Shown here in pieces: positions 26,527 through 34,210 of a DNA stretch of 34,879 nucleotides. The notes beneath the pieces were generated by a model, which saw only the letters and a program-made list of their open reading frames with translations, had not been told where the DNA came from and made no database searches. Numbering within the stretch: position 1 is the stretch's first letter; each line of letters starts with the position of its first letter. Both the position numbers and the translations under genes were made by a program. Source of the DNA: Myxococcales bacterium (GTDB taxonomy: Bacteria > Myxococcota_A > Polyangia > Polyangiales > SLQV01); NCBI GenBank assembly GCA_007124745.1, contig SLEO01000003.1, positions 1 through 34,879 on the forward strand, given 5' to 3'.

Positions 26527-27558
26527 ATGGCCATTTCATCTTCGTCAATGCCACCTTTTTCGTCGTCCGGGCAGCCAGCCGCCAGCACATTGGGGAGGAA
26601 GTCTCCGGTGCTCGTGGGCGTCAGCGCGGCGCGCAGCGCCCTGAGCGGATCTGCGACCGCACCAGAGGTCGCGGGCGCCCAGGAGGCCCTCGACTGGCTA
26701 GTCGCGATGGCTCACGACCCGCGGCTCACCTTGGCGGATCTCCCGGAGCGTCCGAGCGCGGCAGCCTGGCGCGCGGTGGGCATCGCGGGCTTTCGCGCGG
26801 CCGTAGACAGCGCGCTGCTCTCCCGCCGAGCGGACATCGCGCTCGACGCGCTTGAACGACTTGGCGCGCTGGATGTTTGGCTGCCGGAAGTCGCCTCGCT
26901 GGTGGGCTTTGGCTTCGGCGATGTGCAGCACAAGGATGTTTGGCGGCACACTAAGATCGTGGTGCGCCAATCGGTGCCGCGCCTTGCGGTGCGCTGGGGG
27001 GCACTCTTTCACGACGTCGGCAAGCCCCGCACCCGTAGCATCGACGCACGGGGCAAGGTGCACTTCCATGGTCACGCTGAAGTCGGCGCTGCGATGTTTC
27101 GTAAGCGCATCGCGCACCGGCTCGGCTTCGAAGGCGACCTGGGCGCGCGCATCGACTTCCTCATCTACCAGCATCAGCGCATCAGCCACTATGACGGTAG
27201 CTGGACGGACAACGCGGTGCGGCGCTTTTACCGCGATATCGACGGGGGCCTCGATGACCTTTTGGCGCTGAGCCGGGCGGACATCACCACCAAACATCGG
27301 GAGAAGCGTCGACGCGCGCTCTACCAGATAGCGGAACTCGCGAAGCGCATTCGCACCCTTCAGGCAGAGGACGCCAAGCCTAAGGCGCTGCCCAAAGGGC
27401 TTGGGCTGCTTTTGAGCGACGCATTAGGCATTCCGCCGTCCAAGGCACTCGGCATGGCGATGAAGCGCCTGCAGCACGCGGTAGATGCAGGCGAGCTCGC
27501 CGCTGGTGCGGCGCCTTCAGTCTACATCGAGTGGCTGCGGGCGAACCCTGGCGCCTAA
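26527..27558 (+). CDS. HD-domain protein related to the C-terminal half of CCA-adding enzymes
   Basis: The 343-residue product matches the region of bacterial tRNA nucleotidyltransferase/poly(A) polymerases after the catalytic head: a helical part (SRRADIALDALERLGALDVWLPEVASLVGF) followed by an HD phosphohydrolase domain with HKDVWRH (135-141), ALFHDVGKPRT (HD at 162-163) and FHGHAEVGAAMF. The nucleotidyltransferase motifs (GG-x9-DxD) are absent, so it cannot add CCA. It may be a metal-dependent phosphohydrolase acting on nucleotides or RNA ends. The track start at 26323 is replaced by the ATG at 26527 because GGAG (26516-26519) lies 7 nt upstream and a promoter candidate lies between. Its TAA overlaps the ctaA TAG on the other strand. 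Confidence 0.88.
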   Translation: MAISSSSMPPFSSSGQPAASTLGRKSPVLVGVSAARSALSGSATAPEVAGAQEALDWLVAMAHDPRLTLADLPERPSAAAWRAVGIAGFRAAVDSALLSRRADIALDALERLGALDVWLPEVASLVGFGFGDVQHKDVWRHTKIVVRQSVPRLAVRWGALFHDVGKPRTRSIDARGKVHFHGHAEVGAAMFRKRIAHRLGFEGDLGARIDFLIYQHQRISHYDGSWTDNAVRRFYRDIDGGLDDLLALSRADITTKHREKRRRALYQIAELAKRIRTLQAEDAKPKALPKGLGLLLSDALGIPPSKALGMAMKRLQHAVDAGELAAGAAPSVYIEWLRANPGA

Positions 27559-27587
27559 GCGCCGGCAACTTGGCCCGCGCTTAGGCG
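27552..27587. terminator. Hairpin spanning the overlapping stop codons of the HD gene and ctaA
   Basis: CGCCTAAGCGC (27552-27562) and GCGCTTAGGCG (27577-27587) are perfect 11-bp arms around a 14-nt loop. CTAA in the left arm contains the TAA of the plus gene and, on the other strand, the TAG of ctaA. The right arm lies within the last ctaA codons. A second, alternative hairpin GGCGC-CTAA-GCGCC (27550-27563) overlaps it. It probably ends both transcripts. Confidence 0.5.
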
Positions 27588-28556
27588 TGTGCGGTCCAGC
27601 GCGCTACGCGCCTCGCTGGCGGCCTCCGGTGCGGACGCTGCGCTGTAGGTGCGCATCGCGGTGATGCAGAAGAGTATCCACGTCGCGTCCGCCAGCGCGA
27701 GGTGAACGAGCTGAAGCGTCAGCGGTGCCCGCAGCCATACATTGGCAACGCCCACTGCGATATTGCAGGCCACAAGGGAGACTAGCGCTAGGGCGAGCCC
27801 AGGGGCGGCATCCAGGCGGCGCAACGCCCAAATCGTAACGGCGGCGCTCGCGAGCAGTGCGGTCACCGGGTGCCAAATGCGCAAAGCGATGAGCTGCCCA
27901 AGCACGACGTCCTGCGCCTGGAGCGTGGACCCGGTGTTCGCGAAGAGCAGCGTATCGCCGAGGGCTGCCACGGCACCGCTCACGCCGGTAAGCAACAGCA
28001 GAGCCGTGGGAACCAGCGCTCTACGCGCCCAGATGGCGCGGGCGCAGGGCAACGCCTCCCGAGGGTCATCCGGGGAAGCGCGTAGCGCGAGCACGAGCGC
28101 CACGTTCATCCAAAGTAAAATAAACGTGTTCAGCAAGTGCGCCGCCATCCAATACGCGCGCGCGAAGGAGATATTGGTGGCGACAAGCTCCAGAAGCACC
28201 AGACCCGCGCCGATGAGCGCCTCTAGCGACATCAACGCGAAGGCCCACAACGCGTAGCGCCGGGCGCGCAGCACCGCGCCCGATGCCTTGGCAACGCCAG
28301 ACTTGCGAGCGGCCCGAAGCGTCACCACCACCCACGCCAAAGCGCCCACCCAGGCCAAGCCCGAAAAAAGCCGATGTAGCACCTCAATCCAGGTCGCGCG
28401 CGCCGGCGCTGCCCCCGTGAGCATGGCGTCGCAAAGCGGCCAGGAGTCTCCACAACCCGCGCCGGAACCGGTGGCTCTTACGTACGCGCCACCGAGAATC
28501 ACGAAGACTACGTAGACCAGCCAGGGGACCGCTAGATGGCGAGATCGCGCAAACAT
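27555..28556 (-). CDS. ctaA: Heme A synthase (COX15/CtaA family)
   Basis: CtaA oxidises the C8 methyl of heme O to make heme A for cytochrome c oxidase, in the inner membrane. The 333-residue product has eight predicted membrane segments in two pseudo-symmetric halves. The four family histidines that bind heme are all present: H61 (EVLHRLFSG), H139 (MAAHLLNT), H228 (RIWHPVTA) and H284 (LVHLALAD). The N-terminal motif VRATGSGAGCGDSWPLC, with the C35/C42 pair, and E59 of the first loop fit as well. No ctaB or cytochrome oxidase gene lies in the window, so heme O must be made elsewhere. The ATG at 28556 has no obvious Shine-Dalgarno sequence; a TAAGCT box lies 13 nt upstream, which could mean a leaderless mRNA. 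Confidence 0.93.
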   Translation of the reverse strand: MFARSRHLAVPWLVYVVFVILGGAYVRATGSGAGCGDSWPLCDAMLTGAAPARATWIEVLHRLFSGLAWVGALAWVVVTLRAARKSGVAKASGAVLRARRYALWAFALMSLEALIGAGLVLLELVATNISFARAYWMAAHLLNTFILLWMNVALVLALRASPDDPREALPCARAIWARRALVPTALLLLTGVSGAVAALGDTLLFANTGSTLQAQDVVLGQLIALRIWHPVTALLASAAVTIWALRRLDAAPGLALALVSLVACNIAVGVANVWLRAPLTLQLVHLALADATWILFCITAMRTYSAASAPEAASEARSALDRTRLSAGQVAGA

Positions 28557-28676
28557 ATTGACAGGAGCTTAGCGTCACCGGCCACACTCGACCATCCGAG
28601 ACACCACTCAATCCCCCCGCGTCACCTCTCAGATGCGTGGACTGAAACGAGCAGGTGTGCTGGAACCTAGAGGATC

Positions 28677-29297
28677 ATGGAAGGTACGCTCGCGACCGCG
28701 CTTGAAGATGCCACGCCCGGTGTTGCGCCGGTCGCATGGTCCCCGTTGCGCAACACACCCATCCACTTGTGGCTCGTCGCGGGCCTAGGGGAGCTGCCCT
28801 TGGCGACAAGCCTAGAACTCAAGGTGGGCAGCGTTGTGAAGCTGCAGTACCAAGTGCACTGCCCGGCGGGGGACAGCATCGCTGCCCCCGTGTTTCTGCT
28901 CTGCGATGAGACCGGGTCACGCATCGTCGCGCGGGTGGAAAGCATGATAAACGAACCCCGCTCTACTGCCGAATCCCACCGCACTGCGCCGCAGACATCT
29001 GACCTAAAGGTAGTCCACATGCTTAACCCCGACGAAGGCACGCTGAGCCGAGCAACCTCCAAGGACTCCCTCGACCTGATGGATGTGCCCTTATCGCTGC
29101 AAATCGAAGTGGGGCGCGTAGAGCTCACCGTGGGCGAGCTACTCGAACTCAAGGAAGGCGCCATAGTGAAGCCTCAAGAGGCGCCGACTTCCGTCGTGCG
29201 ACTCCGTTCAGGCACACGTGTTGTCGCCCATGGCGAGCTCATTGAACACGAAGGCTCCTTAGGCGTGCGCCTCACCCACATCAACGCCTCACCCTAG
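28677..29297 (+). CDS. Tandem SpoA-domain protein (FliM/FliN/SctQ-like)
   Basis: SpoA (surface presentation of antigens) domains form the C-ring of flagella and the sorting platform of type III secretion systems. The 206-residue protein has two: residues about 28-93 (NTPIHLWLVAGLGELPLATSLELKVGSVVKL...FLLCDETGSRIVARVESM) and about 133-203 (MDVPLSLQIEVGRVELTVGELLELKEGAIVKPQ...VVAHGELIEHEGSLGVRLTHI). The second matches FliN closely in the DVPL, VGELLELKEG and GEL...VRLTHI positions. Two SpoA domains in one chain is the layout of SctQ-type proteins, but the SctQ N-terminal domain is missing. No flagellar or secretion gene is nearby. The ATG at 28677 has AGAGG close by (3 nt), a short spacing. It converges on the next gene with 11 bp between stops. 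Confidence 0.85.
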   Translation: MEGTLATALEDATPGVAPVAWSPLRNTPIHLWLVAGLGELPLATSLELKVGSVVKLQYQVHCPAGDSIAAPVFLLCDETGSRIVARVESMINEPRSTAESHRTAPQTSDLKVVHMLNPDEGTLSRATSKDSLDLMDVPLSLQIEVGRVELTVGELLELKEGAIVKPQEAPTSVVRLRSGTRVVAHGELIEHEGSLGVRLTHINASP

Positions 29298-29308
29298 AAC
29301 GCGACGCG

Positions 29309-30868
29309 CTAGTCCCGCGCGAAGAACACATCGACGAGGGTGCCGCGCGCACCGCCTCGCCGGGTGAAGTGCGAGAAGCCCGACAGGACGGAGCCCGCGC
29401 TGTCGAGCGTCGCATGAGGGTCCACCGCGAGCGACAGCGACTCGATGTTGTAGGCCGCTAAGCTTCGCACCTCGCCCCGCGAAGGAACGCCGTCCCCGTC
29501 CTTGTCCTCCCACACACTCAAGCGCGGAAAGGCAGGGTCGTGCTTGTCGATGCGACCATCACCATTGGCGTCTAGCGTCTTGAGCGAGGCAAATCCGTCT
29601 TCGGCGCCGGCAGCGTGCGCCGAGAATGGACCAAATAGCTCAGCGCCATTCGTGACCTGGTCCCCATAGACAAGCAGGCCATTCCCCGGCTTGAGCCATG
29701 TGGTGGCCTCGGCGGTGCCGTCCGCATCGAAGTCGAAGCGAATGCCGCGGCGTTCTGTCGCGACGCCCCGCCCATCGAGGTCGAGGGCCAGCGGCGAGGT
29801 CACACAACGGTAACGGTCGGACAGCCAGCTCTGCGCGTGGCCCATCTCGTCGAAGATCTCAGCATCAGCCCGCGCAATCGCGACGGGGTCCCGAAGTACC
29901 TGGCGTGCGGCCACCCGCGCGAAGCCCGCGGCGCGCCAAGCCCCGACACCGCAGCGGAGGCCTCCGCCGCGCAGCATCGTCATGGCCGCAGGTCCACTTG
30001 GCCCCGAAGGCTCCGTGGGCAGAGCACGACCATCGAGACCAGGTCCACTGGTAGCAGTCGTGTCCCCAGATGTATTGGGCGCGATCAGAGCGAACGCCTC
30101 GTCGCTGTTGAAGATGCCCCGTTCAATCTGTCCCGCTGGGCAAGGCTCGGGGAGCAACGCAGCCAGCGGCGATCGCGCGCCGGCGAAGCGTGCACTCGGG
30201 TCGCCGGAGCCAAGCACGCGGTAGACCTCGACATTCTTGAGGCCTTCGCGGCCAGCTTGCCGAAGCAGTACGTTGAGCGCGTCGGCGAACGCCTCGCGGC
30301 CGTTGACGAAAGCCCCGCCCTCGCCCGCGGCCTGCATCGAGGGCGTCATCGCCTCGCACAACCCCCGCTGGTCCACCTCTTCGGCGCGCACCTGGCAGGC
30401 GGGAATATTAACGGTATTGCCGAAGAAATCGAGCGCGCCCTCCTTCAGGCGTAGGTCCGGCCTCACCAACGCCTGCACGTCGTCTGTCAGGCAGGAAAAG
30501 GCGATGCCCGCCCAGTGACCGCACACCGATTCCTGAAAAACACTACCGTCGGGTCGCTCGATCTCCGCAAGACCGCAGAGCTGCCGCTCCTTCGGTCGAT
30601 AGTGAGACAGCTCGACCCGCGCAGCCTGGAGCGGGTTCGGATACTGCACGCAATCGCCCTCGCACCCCTCGCGCACAAGCGCCTGCGTCTCGTCGGCGAC
30701 CAACACATCAACCACGGCGCTCGCGTCAGACGCCCCAGCCCCCGACGAAGCACGCCCGGGCTCCGCCGCACATCCCCAAAGCGCCGTTCCTCCAACCACG
30801 CCAACTGACGTAATCCGACGTAACCAAAAGTAAAACACGGGCGGTAACAGTCGCACAGACCATTCCAT
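29309..30868 (-). CDS. Lipoprotein with RTX-toxin-like EF-hand C-terminal region
   Basis: The N-terminus (RRITSVGVVGGTALWGCAAEPG) has a basic region, a hydrophobic core and a lipobox-like LWGC, so it is probably a lipoprotein. Residues 40-350 belong to no family I recognise and are rich in cysteines (for example REGCEGDC, CGHWAGIAFSC). From about residue 365 the protein follows a pattern found near the C-terminus of large RTX and adhesin proteins: SPLALDLDGRGV, IRFDFDADGTAE, WLKPGNGLLVYG, GAELFGPFS, then two DxDxDG calcium loops LKTLDANGDGRIDKHD and VWEDKDGDGVPSRGE and the closing ESLSL. Here it stands alone on a small lipoprotein without RTX nonapeptides. Calcium binding is likely. No clear Shine-Dalgarno sequence precedes the ATG, so the start is uncertain. 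Confidence 0.82.
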   Translation of the reverse strand: MEWSVRLLPPVFYFWLRRITSVGVVGGTALWGCAAEPGRASSGAGASDASAVVDVLVADETQALVREGCEGDCVQYPNPLQAARVELSHYRPKERQLCGLAEIERPDGSVFQESVCGHWAGIAFSCLTDDVQALVRPDLRLKEGALDFFGNTVNIPACQVRAEEVDQRGLCEAMTPSMQAAGEGGAFVNGREAFADALNVLLRQAGREGLKNVEVYRVLGSGDPSARFAGARSPLAALLPEPCPAGQIERGIFNSDEAFALIAPNTSGDTTATSGPGLDGRALPTEPSGPSGPAAMTMLRGGGLRCGVGAWRAAGFARVAARQVLRDPVAIARADAEIFDEMGHAQSWLSDRYRCVTSPLALDLDGRGVATERRGIRFDFDADGTAEATTWLKPGNGLLVYGDQVTNGAELFGPFSAHAAGAEDGFASLKTLDANGDGRIDKHDPAFPRLSVWEDKDGDGVPSRGEVRSLAAYNIESLSLAVDPHATLDSAGSVLSGFSHFTRRGGARGTLVDVFFARD

Positions 30869-30931
30869 GTAGGCGGGGGTAGCCGTCTGTAGTGCGCGCT
30901 CCCCCTTCCCACTACGTCCTCGAGGATCGGC

Positions 30932-30956
30932 CGCTGGCGCCCTTATCGCGCCAGCG
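30932..30956. terminator. Perfect 9-bp hairpin flanked by direct repeats
   Basis: CGCTGGCGC, a 7-nt loop CCTTATC and GCGCCAGCG form a perfect hairpin. CGAGGATC occurs on both sides, at 30921-30928 and 30962-30969. No T-tract follows on either strand. It could be a strong RNA hairpin ahead of the lipoprotein gene, or a tiny insertion flanked by an 8-bp duplication. Confidence 0.4.
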
Positions 30957-31163
30957 CAACGCGAGGATCAACGGCCAAAACCGCCTGCAAGCCTTCAGTG
31001 ACGCCTTCCGCCGGAGGTCCCAATGGGGTGTCATCACAAAAGCTGCCCCCCAGAGTTCACTGAACCGTCCTTGGGGCTGTACGTCTCCACTGCGGCCTAC
31101 AGACATGGCCAGCAGGGCCACAGCTCCGCATCGGACAGGATCCGTCCCAGTACCGCGTCCCGC

Positions 31164-31191
31164 GTAGCGCTCCTGACCGGTCAGGCTCTAC
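31164..31191. other. 14-bp perfect palindrome with outer arms near the antiporter stop
   Basis: CCTGACCGGTCAGG (31172-31185) is a perfect palindrome. GTAG at 31164 and CTAC at 31188 extend it past an asymmetric internal loop. It lies 23 bp past the antiporter stop codon. It suits either a dimeric protein site or a hairpin terminator without a T-tract. Confidence 0.45.
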
Positions 31192-31213
31192 GGAGGAGGT
31201 TCGAGGGTGGCGT

Positions 31214-32881
31214 CTACGCGGTGCCCGGCCGCAGCCGGGATAGGAGGCGGGTGACGGCGTGGTCGGCAGCGTCCTCGAAGGGTTCGAAGACGGCGTCTAC
31301 GCCTTGGATGGCGTGCTTTGTATTGGTGAAGGTGCCGCGGTCGATAAGGGTGACCTTCCCGGTGAAACCGTCGCCGCGCAGGGCCGCCACAAGGCCGCTC
31401 ACGTCCGTGCCCGGGCCCACCGCGAGCACGACGGATTTCGCGCGCTGCAGTGGTAGTGCGTGAATAAAGTCGCTGTCTTCGACATCACCAAAACGCACCG
31501 GCAAGCCTTCGGCACACATGCGGCGCACCTGATTCGGATCGAAGTCAACGCCGAGCACATCGACACCGCCCGCCTGAAGTCCGCGCAGCAGCCGCGATCC
31601 GTAGCGCCCGAGCCCGAAGACAAGGACCTCGGGAGCCTGTGAAGTCGGTGCGTCACTCTCCTCGACCTCTGCCTCTCGGAAGGGGTGGGTGCGTTCAAAG
31701 ATGCCCAGCCAGGGCGAGAGCCAGCGGTAAAGGCCGTGCGCGTAGAGGATCAGGTACGTGGAGAGCACGATAGTCACGAGTCCCACGAGGGTCGTCAGGC
31801 CCAACGTGGTGACCGTGACGTGACCCAGGCTGATGCCCATACCGATAAAGACGATCGAAAACTCACTGATCTGCGCCACCGTCAGGCCGGCAAGAAAGCC
31901 AGTACGTTTGCGGTAGCCCATAAAGCCCATGATCCCCATGACGATGAGCGGGTTACCGATGAGCACGAAGGCCGAAAGCGTGATGGCGGGCGCCAGTTCG
32001 TCGCCGAGTGTGGCGAGGTCAAGGCGTGTGCCGAGGTCGATGAAGAAGAAAAGTAGCAGGAAATCTCGAATGCCCGTGAGCCGCGTACCCACCGCATCGC
32101 GGTAGGGCATCGATGCGAGGGAAAAACCCGCGAGAAATGCCCCCGCTTCCTTGGAGAAGCCGAGCCAGTCGCCAAGCGCCGCGAGCGCAACGCCCCACGC
32201 TAAGGAAAAAAGTAGCAGTAGCTCCCGCGAGCGCGCCATCCACGGAACCAGCCAAGGCAGCAGGAACCGCATAGCCAGAAACGTCGCAACGCCTGCAGCA
32301 CCGAGACGCAACAGCATGCCTCCGAGCACCACGCTTGCCGCCGCATCCGGCCCACCTGCATCCAGCGCGCCGACCACGGTCATCGCCAAAACAACCGCGA
32401 GGTCTTGGACGATCAAAAAGCCGATGGCGATGCGGCCATGCAGCGTATCGAGTTCGCGCTTGTCCGACAGCAGCTTAACGATGATGACCGTGCTCGAGAA
32501 GGTCAGCGCAATGGCGATGTAGAGCGCTTCAATCCAGCCTTTTCCAAACGCAAGCGTGAGCGCAAAGCCGATGGTAATCGTGAAGCCGAGCTGACCTAGG
32601 CCGGTTGCCAAGGCCACAGGGCCGATGTGGCGCACCTGCCTCAGGTCGAGCTTAAGCCCGACGATGAACAGCAACACCGTCACGCCGAGCTCGGCGAGCA
32701 GCTCGATCTGGGAGTGTGCCCGCACCCAATCGAGACCCGACGGACCAAGCGCAAGGCCGGCCACTAGGTAAGTGATAAGGACGGGCTGCTTGAGCGCGAC
32801 GCACACCGCCCCGAGCAGCGCACACGCCAAAAGCAACACCCCAAGCTCTGCGAACGGCCCCACCGACATCGCCAAGTCCAT
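31214..32881 (-). CDS. CPA2-family monovalent cation:proton antiporter with TrkA-N domain
   Basis: KefB/KefC/RosB-type transporters exchange K+ or Na+ for H+ across the inner membrane. The membrane domain has about 12 hydrophobic segments with the family motifs QPVLITYLVAGLALGPSGL, LLFIVGLKLDLRQVR, ALTFSSTVIIVKLLSDKRELDTLHGRIAIGFLIVQDL and DWLGFSKEAGAFLAGFSLA. A cytoplasmic TrkA-N (NAD-binding) domain follows: EVLVFGLGRYGSRLLRGL, VLGVDFDPNQV and FGDVEDSDFI. No TrkA-C domain or KefF/KefG partner is present. The track start at 32941 is a GTG. I prefer the ATG at 32881, which removes a glycine-rich non-membrane leader and gives 555 residues; the ATG at 32869 is also possible. No close Shine-Dalgarno sequence decides it. 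Confidence 0.92.
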   Translation of the reverse strand: MDLAMSVGPFAELGVLLLACALLGAVCVALKQPVLITYLVAGLALGPSGLDWVRAHSQIELLAELGVTVLLFIVGLKLDLRQVRHIGPVALATGLGQLGFTITIGFALTLAFGKGWIEALYIAIALTFSSTVIIVKLLSDKRELDTLHGRIAIGFLIVQDLAVVLAMTVVGALDAGGPDAAASVVLGGMLLRLGAAGVATFLAMRFLLPWLVPWMARSRELLLLFSLAWGVALAALGDWLGFSKEAGAFLAGFSLASMPYRDAVGTRLTGIRDFLLLFFFIDLGTRLDLATLGDELAPAITLSAFVLIGNPLIVMGIMGFMGYRKRTGFLAGLTVAQISEFSIVFIGMGISLGHVTVTTLGLTTLVGLVTIVLSTYLILYAHGLYRWLSPWLGIFERTHPFREAEVEESDAPTSQAPEVLVFGLGRYGSRLLRGLQAGGVDVLGVDFDPNQVRRMCAEGLPVRFGDVEDSDFIHALPLQRAKSVVLAVGPGTDVSGLVAALRGDGFTGKVTLIDRGTFTNTKHAIQGVDAVFEPFEDAADHAVTRLLSRLRPGTA

Positions 32882-33195
32882 GGTGGGGTCGCCTAGCACA
32901 TCCACCGGGCCTCCATCGAGCCCCCCTGCAACACCCACCACACTGCGCCACGCTTACGGTGCGCTTGGGATTTGGAACCATTCCAGAGCGCTTTGGAGGT
33001 GGAAGACGCCTTGAGGAATACACATTACACCATGGACATATCCTTACACATATATGCTATGCTCCTTGGTGACGGTGGCAAGGAGGGCGAGAGGCGTTGC
33101 GTCTGAAACTATCGATGCGCTCACCTCGAGTTCGACCCAGCCCGCCGCTCTAGAACTACGCCGGTGCTACCAGCTTTGGTGGAGTGGGAAGACAT
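32882..33195. other. AT-rich divergent intergenic region with candidate promoters
   Basis: No gene seen. The stretch 33018-33063 is AT-rich and contains TTACAC at 33025 and 33044, and overlapping TATGCT boxes at 33053 and 33058 on the plus strand, ending ...ATATATGCTATGCTCC. TATGCT is also the -10 box proposed for the HD-domain gene. No -35 with good spacing could be fixed. It must hold the promoters for the antiporter (-) and the fibrinogen-like lipoprotein (+). Confidence 0.5.
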
Positions 33196-34185
33196 ATGTT
33201 TTTTCGAATAGGTGCCACTCGACGACCACCCTCTTGGCAGGCCCCGATCCCCTGTATCTGTCGCGTCGTTCTCGCGTCTCTCCTTACGGTAGCCGCCGCG
33301 TGTGGCCGCTTAGGTTACGACCCTGTCGGCACGGACGGCGACGCGGAAGGTACTGAGCCGCCCCACGGCGATGCGCCTCCTGGCTCCACAGTCCCACCGG
33401 ACGACATGACGGTGGAACCGGGCGTCTCGCACGGAGAAGCGTGCGAGCGCCACGAAGACTGCACTTCGGGCTTACTCTGCTCCTCGGAGACCTGCGCCTA
33501 CCCCAACAACTGTGCCCAGTTAAAGGCAGAACGTCCGAACACTCCCGACGGCCCCTACGCCCTCAACTTTGACCGTACCGAACCACTTGAAACGGAGACG
33601 CACTTTTGTGACATGACGCGCGACGAGGGAGGGTGGATGCTGGTGTCCCCCACTTGGATTGTGTCACATACAGAAAGCGCGGTAACGCTTATCGAAGAGA
33701 CTGACGCACGCGGTGGACTCATTTCCACCGTGTACGCCAATGCCTTTGGCTGTGGTGATTCTCCGTTTTCCTTCCATCGAATGAACTTCGCAGACCTCTT
33801 TGTCTGGACCGAGCTGCGCTTTACCCAACGCTTCGTGGGCCGCGCTGGCTGCTACAGCATTTTTGGTGACGACTCACGCATCTATTCGGGTCCCCCAGGA
33901 GCAAGCAATCTCATCCCCTTCGAACTCGGCACGGATACAATCCGTGAAGAGATCCGCATGGGGGCCATCGACGATGCTTTCGACGGCGTGACCGGCCAAT
34001 GCAGCCAAGGTTCGCACTTTATGAACCGTACGCCCGCAGAACTGGCGCGCCGGGCCGAGGTCATTCTGCGGCGCAATGACCCAAGCCGTCCGAGCGGACT
34101 CGGAACGGGCCTCTCTTGCGTAGCGGTCGCCGAGGGCACCGAGAGCCCGACGTTCGTGACCTACAGCGACATCTACATCCGCTAA
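33196..34185 (+). CDS. Lipoprotein with fibrinogen/intelectin-like domain
   Basis: The N-terminus has a signal sequence (CRVVLASLLTVAAACGRLG) with a lipobox-like AAAC. A Gly/Pro/Asp linker (TDGDAEGTEPPHGDAPPGS) follows, then a short cysteine cluster (CERHEDCTSGLLCSSETCAYPNNC). The last 200 residues resemble fibrinogen-related domains: DGPYALNFDRTEPLETETHFCDMTRDEGGWMLVS is the typical start (Gly-x-Tyr ... CDM-x-GGW), and GCGDSPFSFHRMNFADL and FGDDSRIYSG follow. In animals such domains recognise acetylated sugars. In this bacterium the protein should sit on a membrane facing outward. The track start at 33184 is a GTG; I prefer the ATG at 33196 with GGGAAG upstream. The long leader to the candidate promoter is about 125 nt. 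It converges on the next gene. Confidence 0.85.
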   Translation: MFFRIGATRRPPSWQAPIPCICRVVLASLLTVAAACGRLGYDPVGTDGDAEGTEPPHGDAPPGSTVPPDDMTVEPGVSHGEACERHEDCTSGLLCSSETCAYPNNCAQLKAERPNTPDGPYALNFDRTEPLETETHFCDMTRDEGGWMLVSPTWIVSHTESAVTLIEETDARGGLISTVYANAFGCGDSPFSFHRMNFADLFVWTELRFTQRFVGRAGCYSIFGDDSRIYSGPPGASNLIPFELGTDTIREEIRMGAIDDAFDGVTGQCSQGSHFMNRTPAELARRAEVILRRNDPSRPSGLGTGLSCVAVAEGTESPTFVTYSDIYIR

Positions 34186-34210
34186 ACATCCTCGCCCAAG
34201 GGGCCTCGGC

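Larger units (their letters stand above)
30869..31213. other. 345-bp intergenic region with two inverted repeats
   Basis: No convincing gene: the small ORFs here on both strands lack a start context and family resemblance. It holds the perfect 9-bp-stem hairpin at 30932-30956 flanked by CGAGGATC direct repeats, and a palindrome near the antiporter stop (31164-31191). It is the 3' region of the antiporter gene and the 5' region of the lipoprotein gene, both read on the minus strand. Confidence 0.6.

Noticed and set aside
30892-31167. 91-aa (+) and 69-aa (-) ORFs in the 345-bp spacer
   Set aside because: Neither has a Shine-Dalgarno sequence or family resemblance, and the two overlap each other across the inverted repeat.
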